A DNA stretch of 64,000 nt from Hoplostethus atlanticus (GCA_034670405.1 JAXDDX010000034.1:1351501-1415500); one strand, 5' to 3'; shown: positions 1 to 17,800, counted from the first letter of the stretch. Numbers and translations are program-made. The notes: generated by a model not told the origin, from the letters alone.

Positions 1-364
1 TTACAACAGAAATTGTTGACGGATACTGCAAATTGAAAAATGACAGGTTAGGGTTGTTTTTTGGTGTGTGGTCAAAATAAGCATTTTACCTAGGCAGCTT
101 TATCATTTCCAGTGTATGGTAGGATGAAGACAATGTAATAGAGATGTAAAAATGTTTTTCTTAAGTGAAAAAGTGGCGAGCAGATGAAATGTGACATGAA
201 ACCATTCCTCTATGCCAAGACAGAGAAGCCATGTCCCCCATTAATCAGTCAATGTACAATATCTTTGAAACTGAAACAACTTTCGGTCCACGCGTTCATC
301 TGTTTTATTTAACAGCACGTGATCAAACAATAAGAATGCAAACATTTAAAAAATCTTTCATGAC

Positions 365-660
365 TAAGCTGCACAGCCTTTGACGATGATGATGCTTCCA
401 TCTTTCTGCTGGCAGGTTCTCCCACTCTTCAGTTTCAACCCGCTCCAGTTCCTCAATGTTTGAAGGATTCCTTTGACCAACTGCACATTTCAGGTCTCAC
501 CATTGGTTCTCAGTGGGATTGAGATCAGGTCATTGTTTTAGGTCATTGTCCTGCTGGAGGACCCATGACCTTTAATTGAGACCCAGTTTTTTAACACTGG
601 GTGGCACATTTCGCTCCAAAATGCCTTGGTGATCTTCTGATTTTGTGATGCCCTTAAAGG
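365..660 (-). mobile_element. Decayed Tc1/mariner transposase fragment
   Basis: Read on the minus strand, this stretch gives the Tc1-type transposase landmark WVLQQDND (about 537-560), preceded by a segment resembling ILERNVPPSVKKLGL and followed by PDLNPTENQW, DLK and an EEWENLPAERW-like end. Several in-frame stops and an apparent internal deletion between DNDLK and PDLNP show that it is dead. No terminal inverted repeats were identified, so the ends are approximate. The family is recognised from remembered Tc1 protein signatures. Confidence 0.75.
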
Positions 661-2320
661 GACAATTCGCCATTTTTCACCATTTTTTTGCTTTTTTTGC
701 TTTCACCTTATACTTAGGATTTAGAAGTATTTGGTCGATGGAAAGTCACAGCAACGTACCCTTGATCAGATAATCAAATTAATTTCCTGATTGGACCGTC
801 AAACTCGCTACCTGATTGGAGCGGCAGTAGCGTTCCTATTGGTCAGTCAAATTTGCTGTCAAAACAGGGCCAAAAATCCGTAGTTGCAAAACACAGTTCA
901 CACAAACAGAAGAGGAGGTGCGTGCATAGTTTTACGTGCATAGTTTTGAGTCACATCCTGCTGGAGCTATGAAAAGTGTGCACAGGGTACTTCAAAATAA
1001 GCAGGCTTGGTCTGATTCAAACAGGAACAGGAGGTCCAGCCGGTGGGGGTTGAACATCACAGAGAGGAAAAGTCAATCAGTGGATATTAACGTCCAACGG
1101 ACTGACAGGCCAAGCGCTGTGGACGTCAAGACTGCTCGAACATCGGCAAACACTATAACCCTGCAAACGAGAACCATCTCTGGCAAGGCAGAGTGCACCG
1201 CTGTCCCATCATGCACAACCTCACCAAATGGCAACAATACCCAACTAACAATTTCAAGCAATTTCAAGAAAGTAGAGTGATCCGTGTGTTGACTGCACGA
1301 CGAGGAAAAGGCTGTCAGACGTCTAATATGCAATGTCCAAATGCAAGCTCGGCCCTTTCTGGCGGGGCTCCTCCGTCAGCACCTATGGATGTAGTGACGT
1401 ATCCTAAACGGACACCGGTGCAGCCAAAGCTCCTGCCACCTTCACTACTGTTCCAGTGTTGCCAGTACAGACTCTGTTGTAGACCCTTTTAAATGCAACA
1501 AAAACGGAGGCAGTCAGGTCAAACATCTTTAGGACAGACCATTCTAGCATTATTTTATGTCCTAAACTCCATTCAGGTTAAGGGCTTCCCATAGATAACC
1601 AGTGTCATATTTAGCAATTGTACAATACATATGTAATCAATGAAACTGCATGCACTCCATGTTTTTGTCGTGCTGTGTTTGTTGGTAAACCATATTGTTG
1701 GCTGGGGCCCGTCATAACTACCTTATGCTGCAGGCTGGGTGCGGACATCTGCTGGGGCCCATTAGGATGGGATTGTCGGCAGCTGTGGCTCCTGGGTTGA
1801 GTGGAGACCTGTGGCAAAGATGGTAGACGATACATACTCTGGCATTTTATAACAAAGCACATTCAGGGGTGACATTGGTAGGGAGGAGTGTCTTAGGTTA
1901 ACATAAGCAATGTAAGCCCTTTTACTCAAGTTACTCAAGGAACCATATTTGGTTGTACATTAACAAGGATGTTTTGACGAAGGCACTGGAAGATGTTATT
2001 TTCTGGATGATTACAATTGTTACTGGTAATGTTATTTTATCTTGAATAATACTGTATTTTCCATCATTTGTTATAATACCTGTAATGCAGGACAATCTTG
2101 CCTGGAGGACAAAGTTGTAGGTGGTTTTGAGGAGCAGCTTACAACTGGGAAGTGAAAGACAGCCTTGAAGGCATACTGGTGTAGGCCCCCGAGAGGCAGG
2201 TTGAAGTGGAGCTGGAGGACAGACTGCAAAGCAATCTGATGTAGGCACACAGAGGCTGGTTGAAGTGAAGAATTGAAGTCAGCATGCTAGAGGTTCCTGA
2301 GCTTGAGGCGAGGCAGCGTT
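661..2320. other. Intergenic sequence, no gene recognised
   Basis: This part has a few open frames of up to about 115 codons, but none has recognisable domain content, splice structure or a family match. Several T-runs and a CCTATTGGTCAG-like segment near 835-850 are present. It is probably unique or old repeat-derived intergenic DNA. Confidence 0.5.
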
Positions 2321-2324
2321 GGGT

Positions 2325-2912
2325 TAGGGTAGCGTAGATGTTATGTTATGTTATGTGAGGCAGGGTTAGGGTTTGGGTAGGGTAGGGTAGGTTTTATGTC
2401 ATGTGTGGTGTGGTGAGGTGAGGCAGGGTTAGGGTAGGGTAGGTTTTATGTCATGTGTGGTGAGGTGAGGTGAGGCAGGGTTAGGGTAGGGTAGGTTTTA
2501 TGTCGTGAGGTGTGGTGAGGTGAGGCAGGGTTAGGGTAGTGTAGGTTTTATGTCATGTGTGGTGAGGTGAGGTGAGGCAGGGTTATGGTAGGGTAGGTTT
2601 TATGTCATGTGTGGTGAGGTGAGGTGAGGCAGGGTTAGGGTAGTGTAGGTTTTATGTCATGTGTGGTGAGGTGAGGTGAGGCAGGGTTAGGGTAGGGTAG
2701 GTTTTATGTCATGTGTGGTGAGGTGAGGTGAGGCAGGGTTATGGTAGGGTAGGTTTTATGTCATGTGTGGTGAGGTGAGGTGAGGCAGGGTTAGGGTAGG
2801 GTAGGTTTTATGTCATGTGTGGTGAGGTGAGGTGAGGCAGGGTTAGGGTAGGGTAGGTTTTATGTCATGTGAGGTGTGGTGAGGTGAGGCAGGGTTAGGG
2901 TTAGGGTTATGG
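2325..2912. repeat. G-rich minisatellite, about 52-bp unit, about 10 copies
   Basis: A tandem array whose unit contains GGTGAGGTGAGGCAGGG, TTAGGGTAGGGTAG and TTTTATGTCATGTG. The GTTTTATGTC element recurs near 2391, 2442, 2494, 2545, 2598, 2649, 2700, 2753, 2806 and 2858, so the period is about 51-53 bp. The right edge (2892-2912) changes into short telomere-like GGGTTA repeats. The plus strand is dense in GGG runs. Confidence 0.9.
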
Positions 2913-3980
2913 TTGGGTGGCCTGAGCGCAGCCCGTGCGGTGGGAGCGTCTCAGTCTTTTATTCACCCATGAAAGAATGCGCCTGAACCTGCTCTTGTGC
3001 TTCTTCGGTGCTTCCTCATTAAGGCACTTCTCCTTCTCATCCATTTCACGCTGCTCCATCTGCTCCCTCATCTCCTGCTCCTTGTCCTTGAACCTTTCTT
3101 CATATTCCTCCTCCATCTGCTCCCTCATCTCCTGCTCCTTGTCCTTGAACCTTTCTTCATATTCCTCCTCCATCTGCTCCTTCATCTCCTGCTCCTTCTC
3201 CTTGAACCTTTGTTCATATTCCTCCTCCATCTGCTCCTTCATCTCATGGTCCTTGTCCTGTAACAATTTTTCATATTCCTCCTTCTCCTGCTTGAACCAT
3301 TGTTCATCTTCCCCCTCCTCCTGCTTTAACCATTGTTCATATTCCTCCTCCACCTGCTCCTTCATCTCCTGCTCCTTGTCCTTGAACCTTTCTTCATATT
3401 CCTCCTCCATCTGCTCCTTCATCTCCTGCTCCTTCTCTTTGAACCTTTGTTCATATTCCTCCTCCATCTGCTCCTTCATCTCATGGTCCCTGTCCTGTAA
3501 CAATTTTTCATATTCCTCCTCCACCTGCTTTAACCATTGTTCATCTTCCTCCTCCTCCTGCTTTAACCCTTGTTCATATTCATCCTCCACCTGCTCCTTC
3601 ATCTCCTGCTCCTTGTCCTTGAACCTCTGTTCATATTCCTCCTCCATCTGCTCCTTCATCTCATGGTCCCTGTCCTGTAACAATTTTTCATATTCCTCCT
3701 CCACCTGCTTTAACCATTGTTCATCTTCCTCCTCCTCCTGCTTTAACCATTGTTCATATTCATCCTCCACCTGCTCCTTCATCTCCTGCTCCTTGTCCTT
3801 GAACCTCTGTTCATATTCCTCCTCCACCTGCTCCCCCATCTCATGGTCCTTGTCCGGGAACCCTTTTTCATATTTCTCCTCCAGCTGCTTGAACCATTTT
3901 TCATATTTCTCCTCCACCTGCTTGAACCATTGTTCATATTCCTCCTCCACCTGCTCCCTCATCTCGTGCTCCTCTTCCAT
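2907..3980 (-). CDS. Intronless Glu/Lys/Gln-rich helical repeat protein, unknown function
   Basis: An open frame of 357 codons starting at the ATG at 3980 and ending with TAA at 2907-2909. Almost the whole protein is repeats of a roughly 19-residue unit of the form MKEQMEEEYEQRFKDKEQE, arranged in a higher-order 60-residue (180-nt) unit that also contains WLKQVEEEYEKLLQDRDHE; the DNA near 3541 and 3721 is nearly identical. The repeats predict a long charged helix or coiled coil. After residue 315 it changes to a basic tail with RFRRILSWVNKRLRRSHR, which could be amphipathic and bind membrane or nucleic acid (inference). Upstream in the same frame there is a TGA and no other ATG, so this start is favoured. 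A TATA box lies about 155 bp upstream. I do not recognise the gene. The intact frame through many repeats argues for selection, but a young repeat expansion could also stay open. Confidence 0.6.
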   Translation of the reverse strand: MEEEHEMREQVEEEYEQWFKQVEEKYEKWFKQLEEKYEKGFPDKDHEMGEQVEEEYEQRFKDKEQEMKEQVEDEYEQWLKQEEEEDEQWLKQVEEEYEKLLQDRDHEMKEQMEEEYEQRFKDKEQEMKEQVEDEYEQGLKQEEEEDEQWLKQVEEEYEKLLQDRDHEMKEQMEEEYEQRFKEKEQEMKEQMEEEYEERFKDKEQEMKEQVEEEYEQWLKQEEGEDEQWFKQEKEEYEKLLQDKDHEMKEQMEEEYEQRFKEKEQEMKEQMEEEYEERFKDKEQEMREQMEEEYEERFKDKEQEMREQMEQREMDEKEKCLNEEAPKKHKSRFRRILSWVNKRLRRSHRTGCAQATQP

Positions 3981-4134
3981 TCTCTCCTTTATCTCCTGCT
4001 CCAGCCTTGCGACTTCCTTCTTCCACTTTATCCTCCAACGTGCTCTGTATGTAGCTCGCCTTCACCGTACCTTTTACCGTACCTTATTCCTTATGAATCT
4101 GTACTGGAGTGTTCTAGAAACCTAAAACTGCAGA

Positions 4135-4142
4135 TATTTATA
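4135..4142 (-). promoter_or_regulatory. TATA box of the helical repeat gene
   Basis: On the minus strand the sequence GGCTATAAATATC lies about 155 bp 5' of the ATG at 3980, which would place the transcription start near 4105-4112 and give an unspliced leader of about 130 nt. A TTCTAGAA motif (paired heat-shock-element half sites) occurs near 4112-4119, close to the predicted start. Inference from sequence only. Confidence 0.45.
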
Positions 4143-4508
4143 GCCTGGAACCCCAAATGTTCAGATTATTTATGACATCAGAATGTCTTATGATGTCATA
4201 AATGCATTTCCCATAATTGGATGGAGCCCCACTACTGAGCCCACCATAGATTCCCTCAGAACTAACCATTTATTTACATTTGAATTTTCACCCAAAGAAA
4301 CTCAGTGTGTATTGTTGGTGCCTTAAAGATATTGCTGCCTTGTATATATATTTATTTATATTATATAAATATTATATCCATCTTTCAGTGTAATGTGTCA
4401 CATCAAAACAATACACTTAGCAACCTTTTTATAGTATTAATAACCCACTTAATGAATGACAGATAGCTTGCCTTGAGTCCGGTTTGCTTGCCCACACCGT
4501 GTAGACTG

Positions 4509-4597
<89 letters not shown>

Positions 4598-4951
4598 TCT
4601 TAATTACTGCATTTACTGATAATGTGAGAATAATTTGCTTAAACTGTTAAAGAAGTCTTTAATATACATCCTTTCTGATAGGCTACAAGCATCAGTCATT
4701 TCAGTCATACTGCTCCCAATGCCAGAGCTTGTAAAAAAACAGATGGACATACTTACCTGGAGTATGGTGTTTACATGTTCAAACACACATGCCTTAACCA
4801 CAGCAATAATATTCAAGATATAAACTTAATCAAGGTCACATGATTAGATTAAAGTGGTTACATGACTCCTGATTAATTGCAGTATTTTCATTATTGCATT
4901 AAGACACATTTATTATTTATGTGCAAATAAAAATACTAGTCCTCCAACATG
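4143..4951. other. Intergenic; contains (AC)n microsatellite at about 4516-4595
   Basis: No coding exon recognised. An uninterrupted AC repeat of about 80 bp occupies 4516-4595, and the rest is AT-rich. Confidence 0.7.
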
Positions 4952-5080
4952 CAGTACTGTGCAAAAGTCTTTGGCACATGTAAAAGAAAACGGAAGTGAA
5001 GATGCTTTCAAAAATAAAGAAATGCAAAGCAATAATGTAAAACGCTAATGCAGAAAACAAAAGACTTTTGCACAGTACTG
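4952..5080. repeat. Hairpin element with 21-bp perfect inverted arms
   Basis: The arm at 4952-4972 (begins CAGTACTGTGCAAAAG) is exactly complementary to the arm at 5060-5080 (ends TTGCACAGTACTG), separated by 87 bp of AT-rich DNA. This looks like a small MITE or the folded end of a larger element. No transposase is present. Confidence 0.7.
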
Positions 5081-5084
5081 TCTG

Positions 5085-5275
5085 CAGTTCGCTGCTGCAT
5101 TCTACCAGTCACCCTGGAGGAGGTGGCAGAGAGAAGGACGCTGGCCAAACTGCTGGCCATCATGGATAATGTCTCACAGCCCCTCCATGACATGGTTATG
5201 TAGCAGTGGAGCTTCTTCAGCCACAGACTGATCCCAGTCTTTCCTGCCGGCCGCCATCAGACTTTTTGACCCTGC
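5085..5275 (+). mobile_element. LINE-like 3' ORF remnant
   Basis: The plus strand encodes, with stops, LAKLLAIMDNVSQPLHDM followed by FFSHRLIPVFPAGRHQTF. This layout of a Pro-Leu-His motif followed by SHRLIP resembles the extreme C-terminal part of fish LINE polyproteins. It is short and broken. A (TA)n tract follows at about 5476-5509. The family assignment rests on remembered repeats and is tentative. Confidence 0.45.
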
Positions 5276-5466
5276 ATGCATTTATAAGGAAATAGATAAA
5301 AAGAGACATTTATAAATACGGAATTCAATTCTCAGGGAAATCAATATAAACAGAAATAAATTAATGAGACAATAAATAAATAGGACAAAAAATACAGAAA
5401 TATACATTTATACCAGATTTCATCTATTTATTTATGTATTACTGTGTGCATTCATGCATTATTTTA

Positions 5467-5509
<43 letters not shown>

Positions 5510-6406
5510 TGATTAGTTGATTTTATTTATTTATTCATACATTCATTCATTTCTTTATACTTAAGTCAGTTTTGTCTTTCCATATTTGCAACACGATATA
5601 GTAATAGGATACATAAAAGAGAACAGAAAATAAATATGAAGTAAAGCAGGGAAATTATTATTTTTCATTCATTTAGTGTACATTTGACTAATTTTCCTGC
5701 ACAAACCTGCTAGACTTGGCTGCACATGATTTAACATTACTTAGCATTTATCTCTAGAGCTGCTCCAAGTTCAAATTTACTCATTTTTGAGATAATGCTA
5801 GTCGCCTACTATCACTCAACATAGTGTATGCTAAGTGTTAGCATGGAGCATCAAGTGAATGGACTACCAGGGACACGTGGATGATTTTGGAGTCTATTGC
5901 TGCCTTCTAGTGTTCCTCTTAAGATCCACCTTCCGACTCTGGAAGTCATAAATATGACTGACCATCGATCACTGTCAAACTGTTGTATCGGCCAATGAAA
6001 AACTTGCCCTAGCATCGACGCACTGTGTTCCCCCTTGTATCAAGAGAATGTGACACCAAACTTCATTCAAAAATATTGCTTTGCTTATCAGCAAACACAC
6101 AGGGGGTGGACAGAATACTTCCGTATTCACTTAAATCCCTTTAGGCAGAACCGACCTGTCTCGTTTAGTCCAGTACTTTGTAAACCATTGTATTGTATTT
6201 GATCTAGCGAAGCAGCGTGTTTATTGTTTTAGTAAGCTCCGTTGCTAGACCAAATGAATGATGATCTAGTTAGTGCGCATGATTCTCGGACTAGGGTTTC
6301 CATAGGCTGCAATAGCGCCATTTAACAATGAACTATCTTGATAACATTAACAATCTTTGACACGCAGATGCCCCGCCCAACTGCCCCCACAGTCATTACC
6401 AAAGCC

Positions 6407-8154
6407 ATGGCAGAAGTCCACAGACGAGGTAAAACCTTGTCAAATAAAAGCGTATCGTCCGAAGCTGATGCCGAAATCGAGGCGGCTGGTGACAGATCGG
6501 GTGTTCATCTGAAGCTTCTGGCTGCTGGATTTTACGGACTCAGTTCCTTTCTGATAGTTGTAGTCAACAAAAGCGTCCTGACCAGCTACAGGTAAGAGGG
6601 CGTCGCGTGGCGGAGCGATTGACAGACTCAGTGCTAACGATGAGCATGTGACCTGTGGAGGGGGGCGAGGTTTGGCCATATGTTGTCAACTACTTTATTT
6701 AGTTTTCGCCCTCTGGTTGGGAGGGGGGGGGTGGCCTCTTGCTCAAGGGTACTTCGACAGGTAAATGTCCACTCTAGGAATTGAACCCGTGATATATGAC
6801 GTCCACATCATATGTCTTGCCAATGAAGTGGATGATGCCAGATGAGACTTAATCCATGATGATGATGTCTGTCCCATCCACTTCCATTCTTATACTTGTC
6901 TACATGCATTGCAGATTTCCCTCATCAACATGTGTTGCAATTGGCCAAGTAAGCGATATGTAGCTCCCTTGTTTCATGAACAATTTCATTACAATATGTC
7001 CTATTTCCTGTGAGAGCCTGACACATGTCCCTGCTGAAATAATTTCGCAGATGGTGGCTACAATTGTAGTTCTGAGGATTGCAAAGGCGTTAGGTGTCAT
7101 CACGTTTCCAGATGTGGATTTGAGTATACCTGAACAAGGTAAGGTATTCTTTTTTTTTTTTTTGGTCAAGCACAAGGATTTTTAAATGAAGAGGTGAGCA
7201 GACACAATTCAGAGAAGAGCCTTACAACCAAACATCCAAACTACATTGTCGTTTCAGCATTTCATGTGTTTGCTGTCTTTGCAGATGTTTCCCCTACCTC
7301 TCCTGTATGTTGGGAATCAGATATCTGGACTGTTTGGGACGCAGCGACTCAAGTAAGAACTTGTCGTCCCACGATAGGCTCGTCTGATCTCATTTGTAAC
7401 TTTATGTCACTCATACATGCAGCACAACATAACGGCTTGCTTTTCTCCTTCCCCAGTCTCCCCATGTTTACAGTTCTAAGGCGATTCTCTATTTTTCTTA
7501 CCATGGTGTTTGAGGGACTCCTACTGAAGTAAGTTCAGCCTGGTGTTTCCTGGTTCCCTTAAACCTGCAGAAGAATTATTATTATTATTACACTGTTACA
7601 ATCTGCTTCTTTTTCCCTGCAGAAAGACTTTCTCCGGGTCTGTTAAGATGACAGTGTTTGCCATGATCTTTGGTGCTCTTATTGCTGCGAGGTGAGACGT
7701 CCATACTGTAAGAGGAGTCAGAGGAGACTCCTGAGTTTAGTTAGTGTTTGAGGTTCAAGACATCGATCGGCACAGGCTGCATCTCAGACGTTGACGTTTT
7801 CTGTGTCTGCAGCGCCGATTTAGCCTTTGACCTTCAAGGGTACGTGTTCATAATGCTGAACAATGTTCTGACCGCGGCCAACGGGGCGTTCTTGAAGCAG
7901 AAACTTGATTCCAAGGTGAGGTGACTGGAATTCGCTCGTTTGTTGTTGTTTTTTAACATATTTTCTTAAAGTTTGTGTGCTGTCGTTCCCATAGGAGCTG
8001 GGGAAATATGGGCTTCTCTACTACAATGCTTTGATCATGGTTTTCCCCACTGCGGCGTACGCGTACTACGTAGGGGACTTGCAAATGGTGAGGCGCTTTA
8101 AGACACAGTTGAGAAGTTAAGTTCAGTGTCTGAGAACTAGAGTGTGTTCTTATT

Positions 8155-8188
<34 letters not shown>

Positions 8189-8831
8189 ACGCTTAGGCGT
8201 TGGAGTTTGATGGATGGTCTGATGTGCTGTTTGCTGTACAGTTTGTGCTTTCCTGTGTCATGGGGTGAGCTCTTCGCTAACTTCTATTCCTTTTTTTCTT
8301 GTATTGATTCACTAATAGAAAACATCCCATGGTGTTATTCCTGTCTGACACCTCCTCCCTCTATTCCCCCAGCTTCATCTTAATGTACGCCATCGTGCTG
8401 TGCACCCAGTACAACTCTGCACTCACCACCTCCATCGTGGGCTGTATTAAAGTAAGTCATTTCAGCGTTGCTCGTCAAACCTCATGAAGGGGAATACTGA
8501 TGTCTGCTCACCCCCCACAGAATATTTTTGTCACGTACATTGGAGTGATGTTTGGCGGAGACTACATATTCACCTGGACCAACTTTATCGGGCTGAACAT
8601 AAGGTAAGAAACCCCCTTTTTAAGAGCTGCAGCTGTTTGTTGAGGTGTTTTCTGTCTGGCCCGGGACTCGAGCTTCTTCACCTTCCTTCCCACAGCATTG
8701 CCGGCAGCCTGGTGTACTCCTACATCACCTTCACAGAGGAACAGTCAAGTAAGAGCAGTGAAAATGCAAATAACCCTCAGTGTAGTTCTGGACCGCGTCC
8801 CCCAGTGTTCATCAGTGTTTCTGAAATTTGA
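6407..8831 (+). CDS. slc35d1: UDP-glucuronate/UDP-N-acetylgalactosamine transporter, SLC35D1 type
   Basis: Twelve exons give a 360-residue multi-pass membrane protein: 6407-6591, 6915-6948, 7051-7143, 7285-7352, 7457-7528, 7623-7691, 7813-7915, 7995-8087, 8197-8264, 8373-8451, 8521-8603 and 8696-8831. All phases join cleanly. The start MAEVHRR lies in a good Kozak context (GCCATGG) and matches the human N-terminus; an upstream in-frame ATG at 6338 would add 23 residues. Conserved blocks include [60 protein letters not shown] and [13 protein letters not shown]. The family imports UDP-sugars into the ER/Golgi in exchange for UMP-type nucleotides and supports chondroitin sulfate synthesis. Exon 3 is ended at 7143 (donor GTATTC) because this alone keeps phase. 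The C-terminus (ends FISVSEI) differs from the mammalian KGKGAV type. Whether it is the a or b fish copy cannot be told. Confidence 0.93.
6720..6850. repeat. Short interspersed repeat fragment in slc35d1 intron 1
   Basis: Contains GCTCAAGGGTACTTCGACAGGT and GGAATTGAACCCGTGA, wording shared by a common class of fish interspersed repeats (SINE or LINE tail). It is similar in type to the copy in sgip1 near 28.4 kb. Exact family not determined. Confidence 0.4.
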
Positions 8832-9062
8832 CAGAAAAGGCGTGACCCACGGAGGCCGCTGTTCCTGGAGGGGAAACCATTGAGTGACAACGTACCAAAA
8901 TACATTCCAGTATATACACTGTGTCAAGACATACAGTATATATGGATAGATGTATTTATAGAGGAAATGTAATCTATCATTACATTTATTCAGATAAAGT
9001 GCCTGAACTGTTGTATTTCTTCATGATTGTAAATACTTGCCATTTGCTTGACAAATCAAGAC

Positions 9063-9130
9063 AATAAATGTATTTCTAAACAACCACTTGTTGCTTTAAC
9101 GAAGTCTGCACACTTTGGAATCTCAATAAA
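9063..9130 (+). terminator. slc35d1: slc35d1 polyadenylation signals (AATAAA x2)
   Basis: AATAAA occurs at 9063-9068 and 9125-9130, giving a 3'UTR of about 250-310 nt. The second lies only about 26 bp from the opposing mier1 signal. Confidence 0.7.
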
Positions 9131-9155
9131 ACAATTCAGAGTAATTCTTAATACA

Positions 9156-9161
9156 TTTATT
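9156..9161 (-). terminator. mier1: mier1 polyadenylation signal
   Basis: AATAAA on the minus strand (TTTATT at 9156-9161), about 1.65 kb 3' of the mier1 stop. No exon is seen between 9170 and 10810, so this span is read as the mier1 3'UTR; it includes A-rich runs near 9260 and 9735. Confidence 0.6.
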
Positions 9162-10810
9162 AAATATAGCCAGCATTACTCTGTCCACAGCCAGTCTGGG
9201 TACACTCCATTTTTATTCATGTCATTTCTGGAGAAAAACCTACAAGGCATCATTCGCCAAAAAAAAAAAAAAAACGACTACATTAATTATCAACATTTGA
9301 GGCATTTAAGACAAACTGTTTATTTGAACAATTTGTGAATGTAAGTTCAAAGCTGGAGTACAAAGTAAAACATTGAAGCATTAAACTGAACATCTACTGT
9401 ACCAAAAAAAACAAAGGCCTTCCAGATCACGGCCCCGTGGCAAAGTGGTGTGTTAACCGCTGAGCATCCTTCGCCCTGAAACAACTTACCGAGGCCAAAC
9501 AGAGCAAACGCTGCTTTAACTTAAGCACAGAGAATTCAAACCAAAGGCAAGCAGGACATTACACTAAGTCGGGGGCTTTTTCATACACAAGAATTATGCC
9601 GTTTTCTGCAACAAACATTTCAGAAGGAGCGAGGTCAAACACAGGAATGGGAAATGCTGCCGGTAGGAGAGAAAAAAGGAATGGCTACTGTTTATTACAT
9701 CCCATCTTAGACCAACAAAAGGTGAGGTTTTTCAAAAAAAAAAAAAAAAACACACAAGGAAGACTGAACTATACAGACAGATGAAAAACGGTTATCAAAA
9801 AGTGTACCAACTGCACAAGATAAGAAATCTATACAAACTTTACATTAAAAATCAGACGTTCTGTCTAGTAAAAACAAGGAGACGAGCAAAGCGCTATGAA
9901 AATCCAAAAATACAGCGATCTTCTAATCGATGAGTTATAATACAGGACATCACTGATGTCAGCTGCTTTACACAAACAAACCTGGGGGGGCTCACCCATC
10001 GGTTTATTTTTTATAATCAAACATATATAGCATGGCAGTGGCCACAAGGGGTTCAGAATTGAAGGAGCAGAAGTGTAATGCTGCTGAGTCGCGTCACCAC
10101 TCCTCAAAGAGAAACATACAATGAAAGTGCAACTAAGGTGAGCTAGCATCAGCACCAGCCTACCTATCCTGTTTGCCTACCTTGCCTCTTTTTGACAACT
10201 TAAGTATATAAACCTTTAAACAATGACATGTCTCCTGTTTCCTTAAATGTTCAAATGGCTTGGACAGCAAATACCCATCATAGTACACTTTTCTTCCTCT
10301 TAAAAAATATAAATATCTCTTGTGTAAAAAAATATCACAGGTGATTTATTTTCTTCGAATACAAATAGGGGAAAAAAAAGTACATTTTCTTTGAAAATTT
10401 GAGATCACTCTCCAAAAAGGGAATAAAGATAATGAGTAGAAGAACATGTTTTTGTTGGATGATGATCTTAGTGGGGATGAGGACTCTGGAGGAGCTGTGG
10501 TACTTTGGGATGAGCTTTGCTGGACTGGGGGCAGTCAGTAGGCGGGTGGGGGGCCAAGGTGTGCTCCTTTACAATCAGGCCGCTTCCCTTCCCTCCAATG
10601 CTGGTGGACCAGCTGGGGTTTGGTTGGTTCTTTTCTTCAAGGTATGGATTTCAGTGACCTTTGACCTCATAGTAGAGTGAGTCCTTGAGTCAAGCTGACT
10701 GGGGTTCAGCTTCTTCCCAAACCCTAACCGTTAGTGGGGAAGTAGCCAAAAAAAAATAAGAAGTACCCCAAAACAGCATTGATGGGCAACAGCGCCCAAC
10801 TCCTGAGCCT

Positions 10811-17727
<6,917 letters not shown>

Positions 17728-17734
17728 GTTTGCA

Positions 17735-17800
17735 ATCCTGAAGGGTCACGCTGGGGGTCAGCGATAGTTCCCGGATGCAGAGCCCCGCCCACAAGTCCTG
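17735..17800 (-). promoter_or_regulatory. mier1: mier1 promoter region, GC boxes, no TATA
   Basis: Just upstream of the first codon the DNA has CCCCGCCC and GGGTCACGCTGGGGG-type GC-rich sequence and no TATA box, as expected of a housekeeping promoter. The exact start is not determined. Confidence 0.4.

Noticed and set aside
2892-2912. Telomere end
   Set aside because: Only about three TTAGGG-like units, embedded in a different minisatellite and flanked by genes; it is an interstitial motif.
2935-4125. 396-codon plus-strand Ser/Cys-rich open frame
   Set aside because: It is the antisense shadow of the helical repeat gene: its composition (SYSSSICSFISCS repeats) is just the complement of Glu/Lys codons.
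6720-6850. tRNA gene (GAACCCG T-loop-like element)
   Set aside because: No cloverleaf could be folded around it; it is better read as a SINE or LINE-tail fragment.
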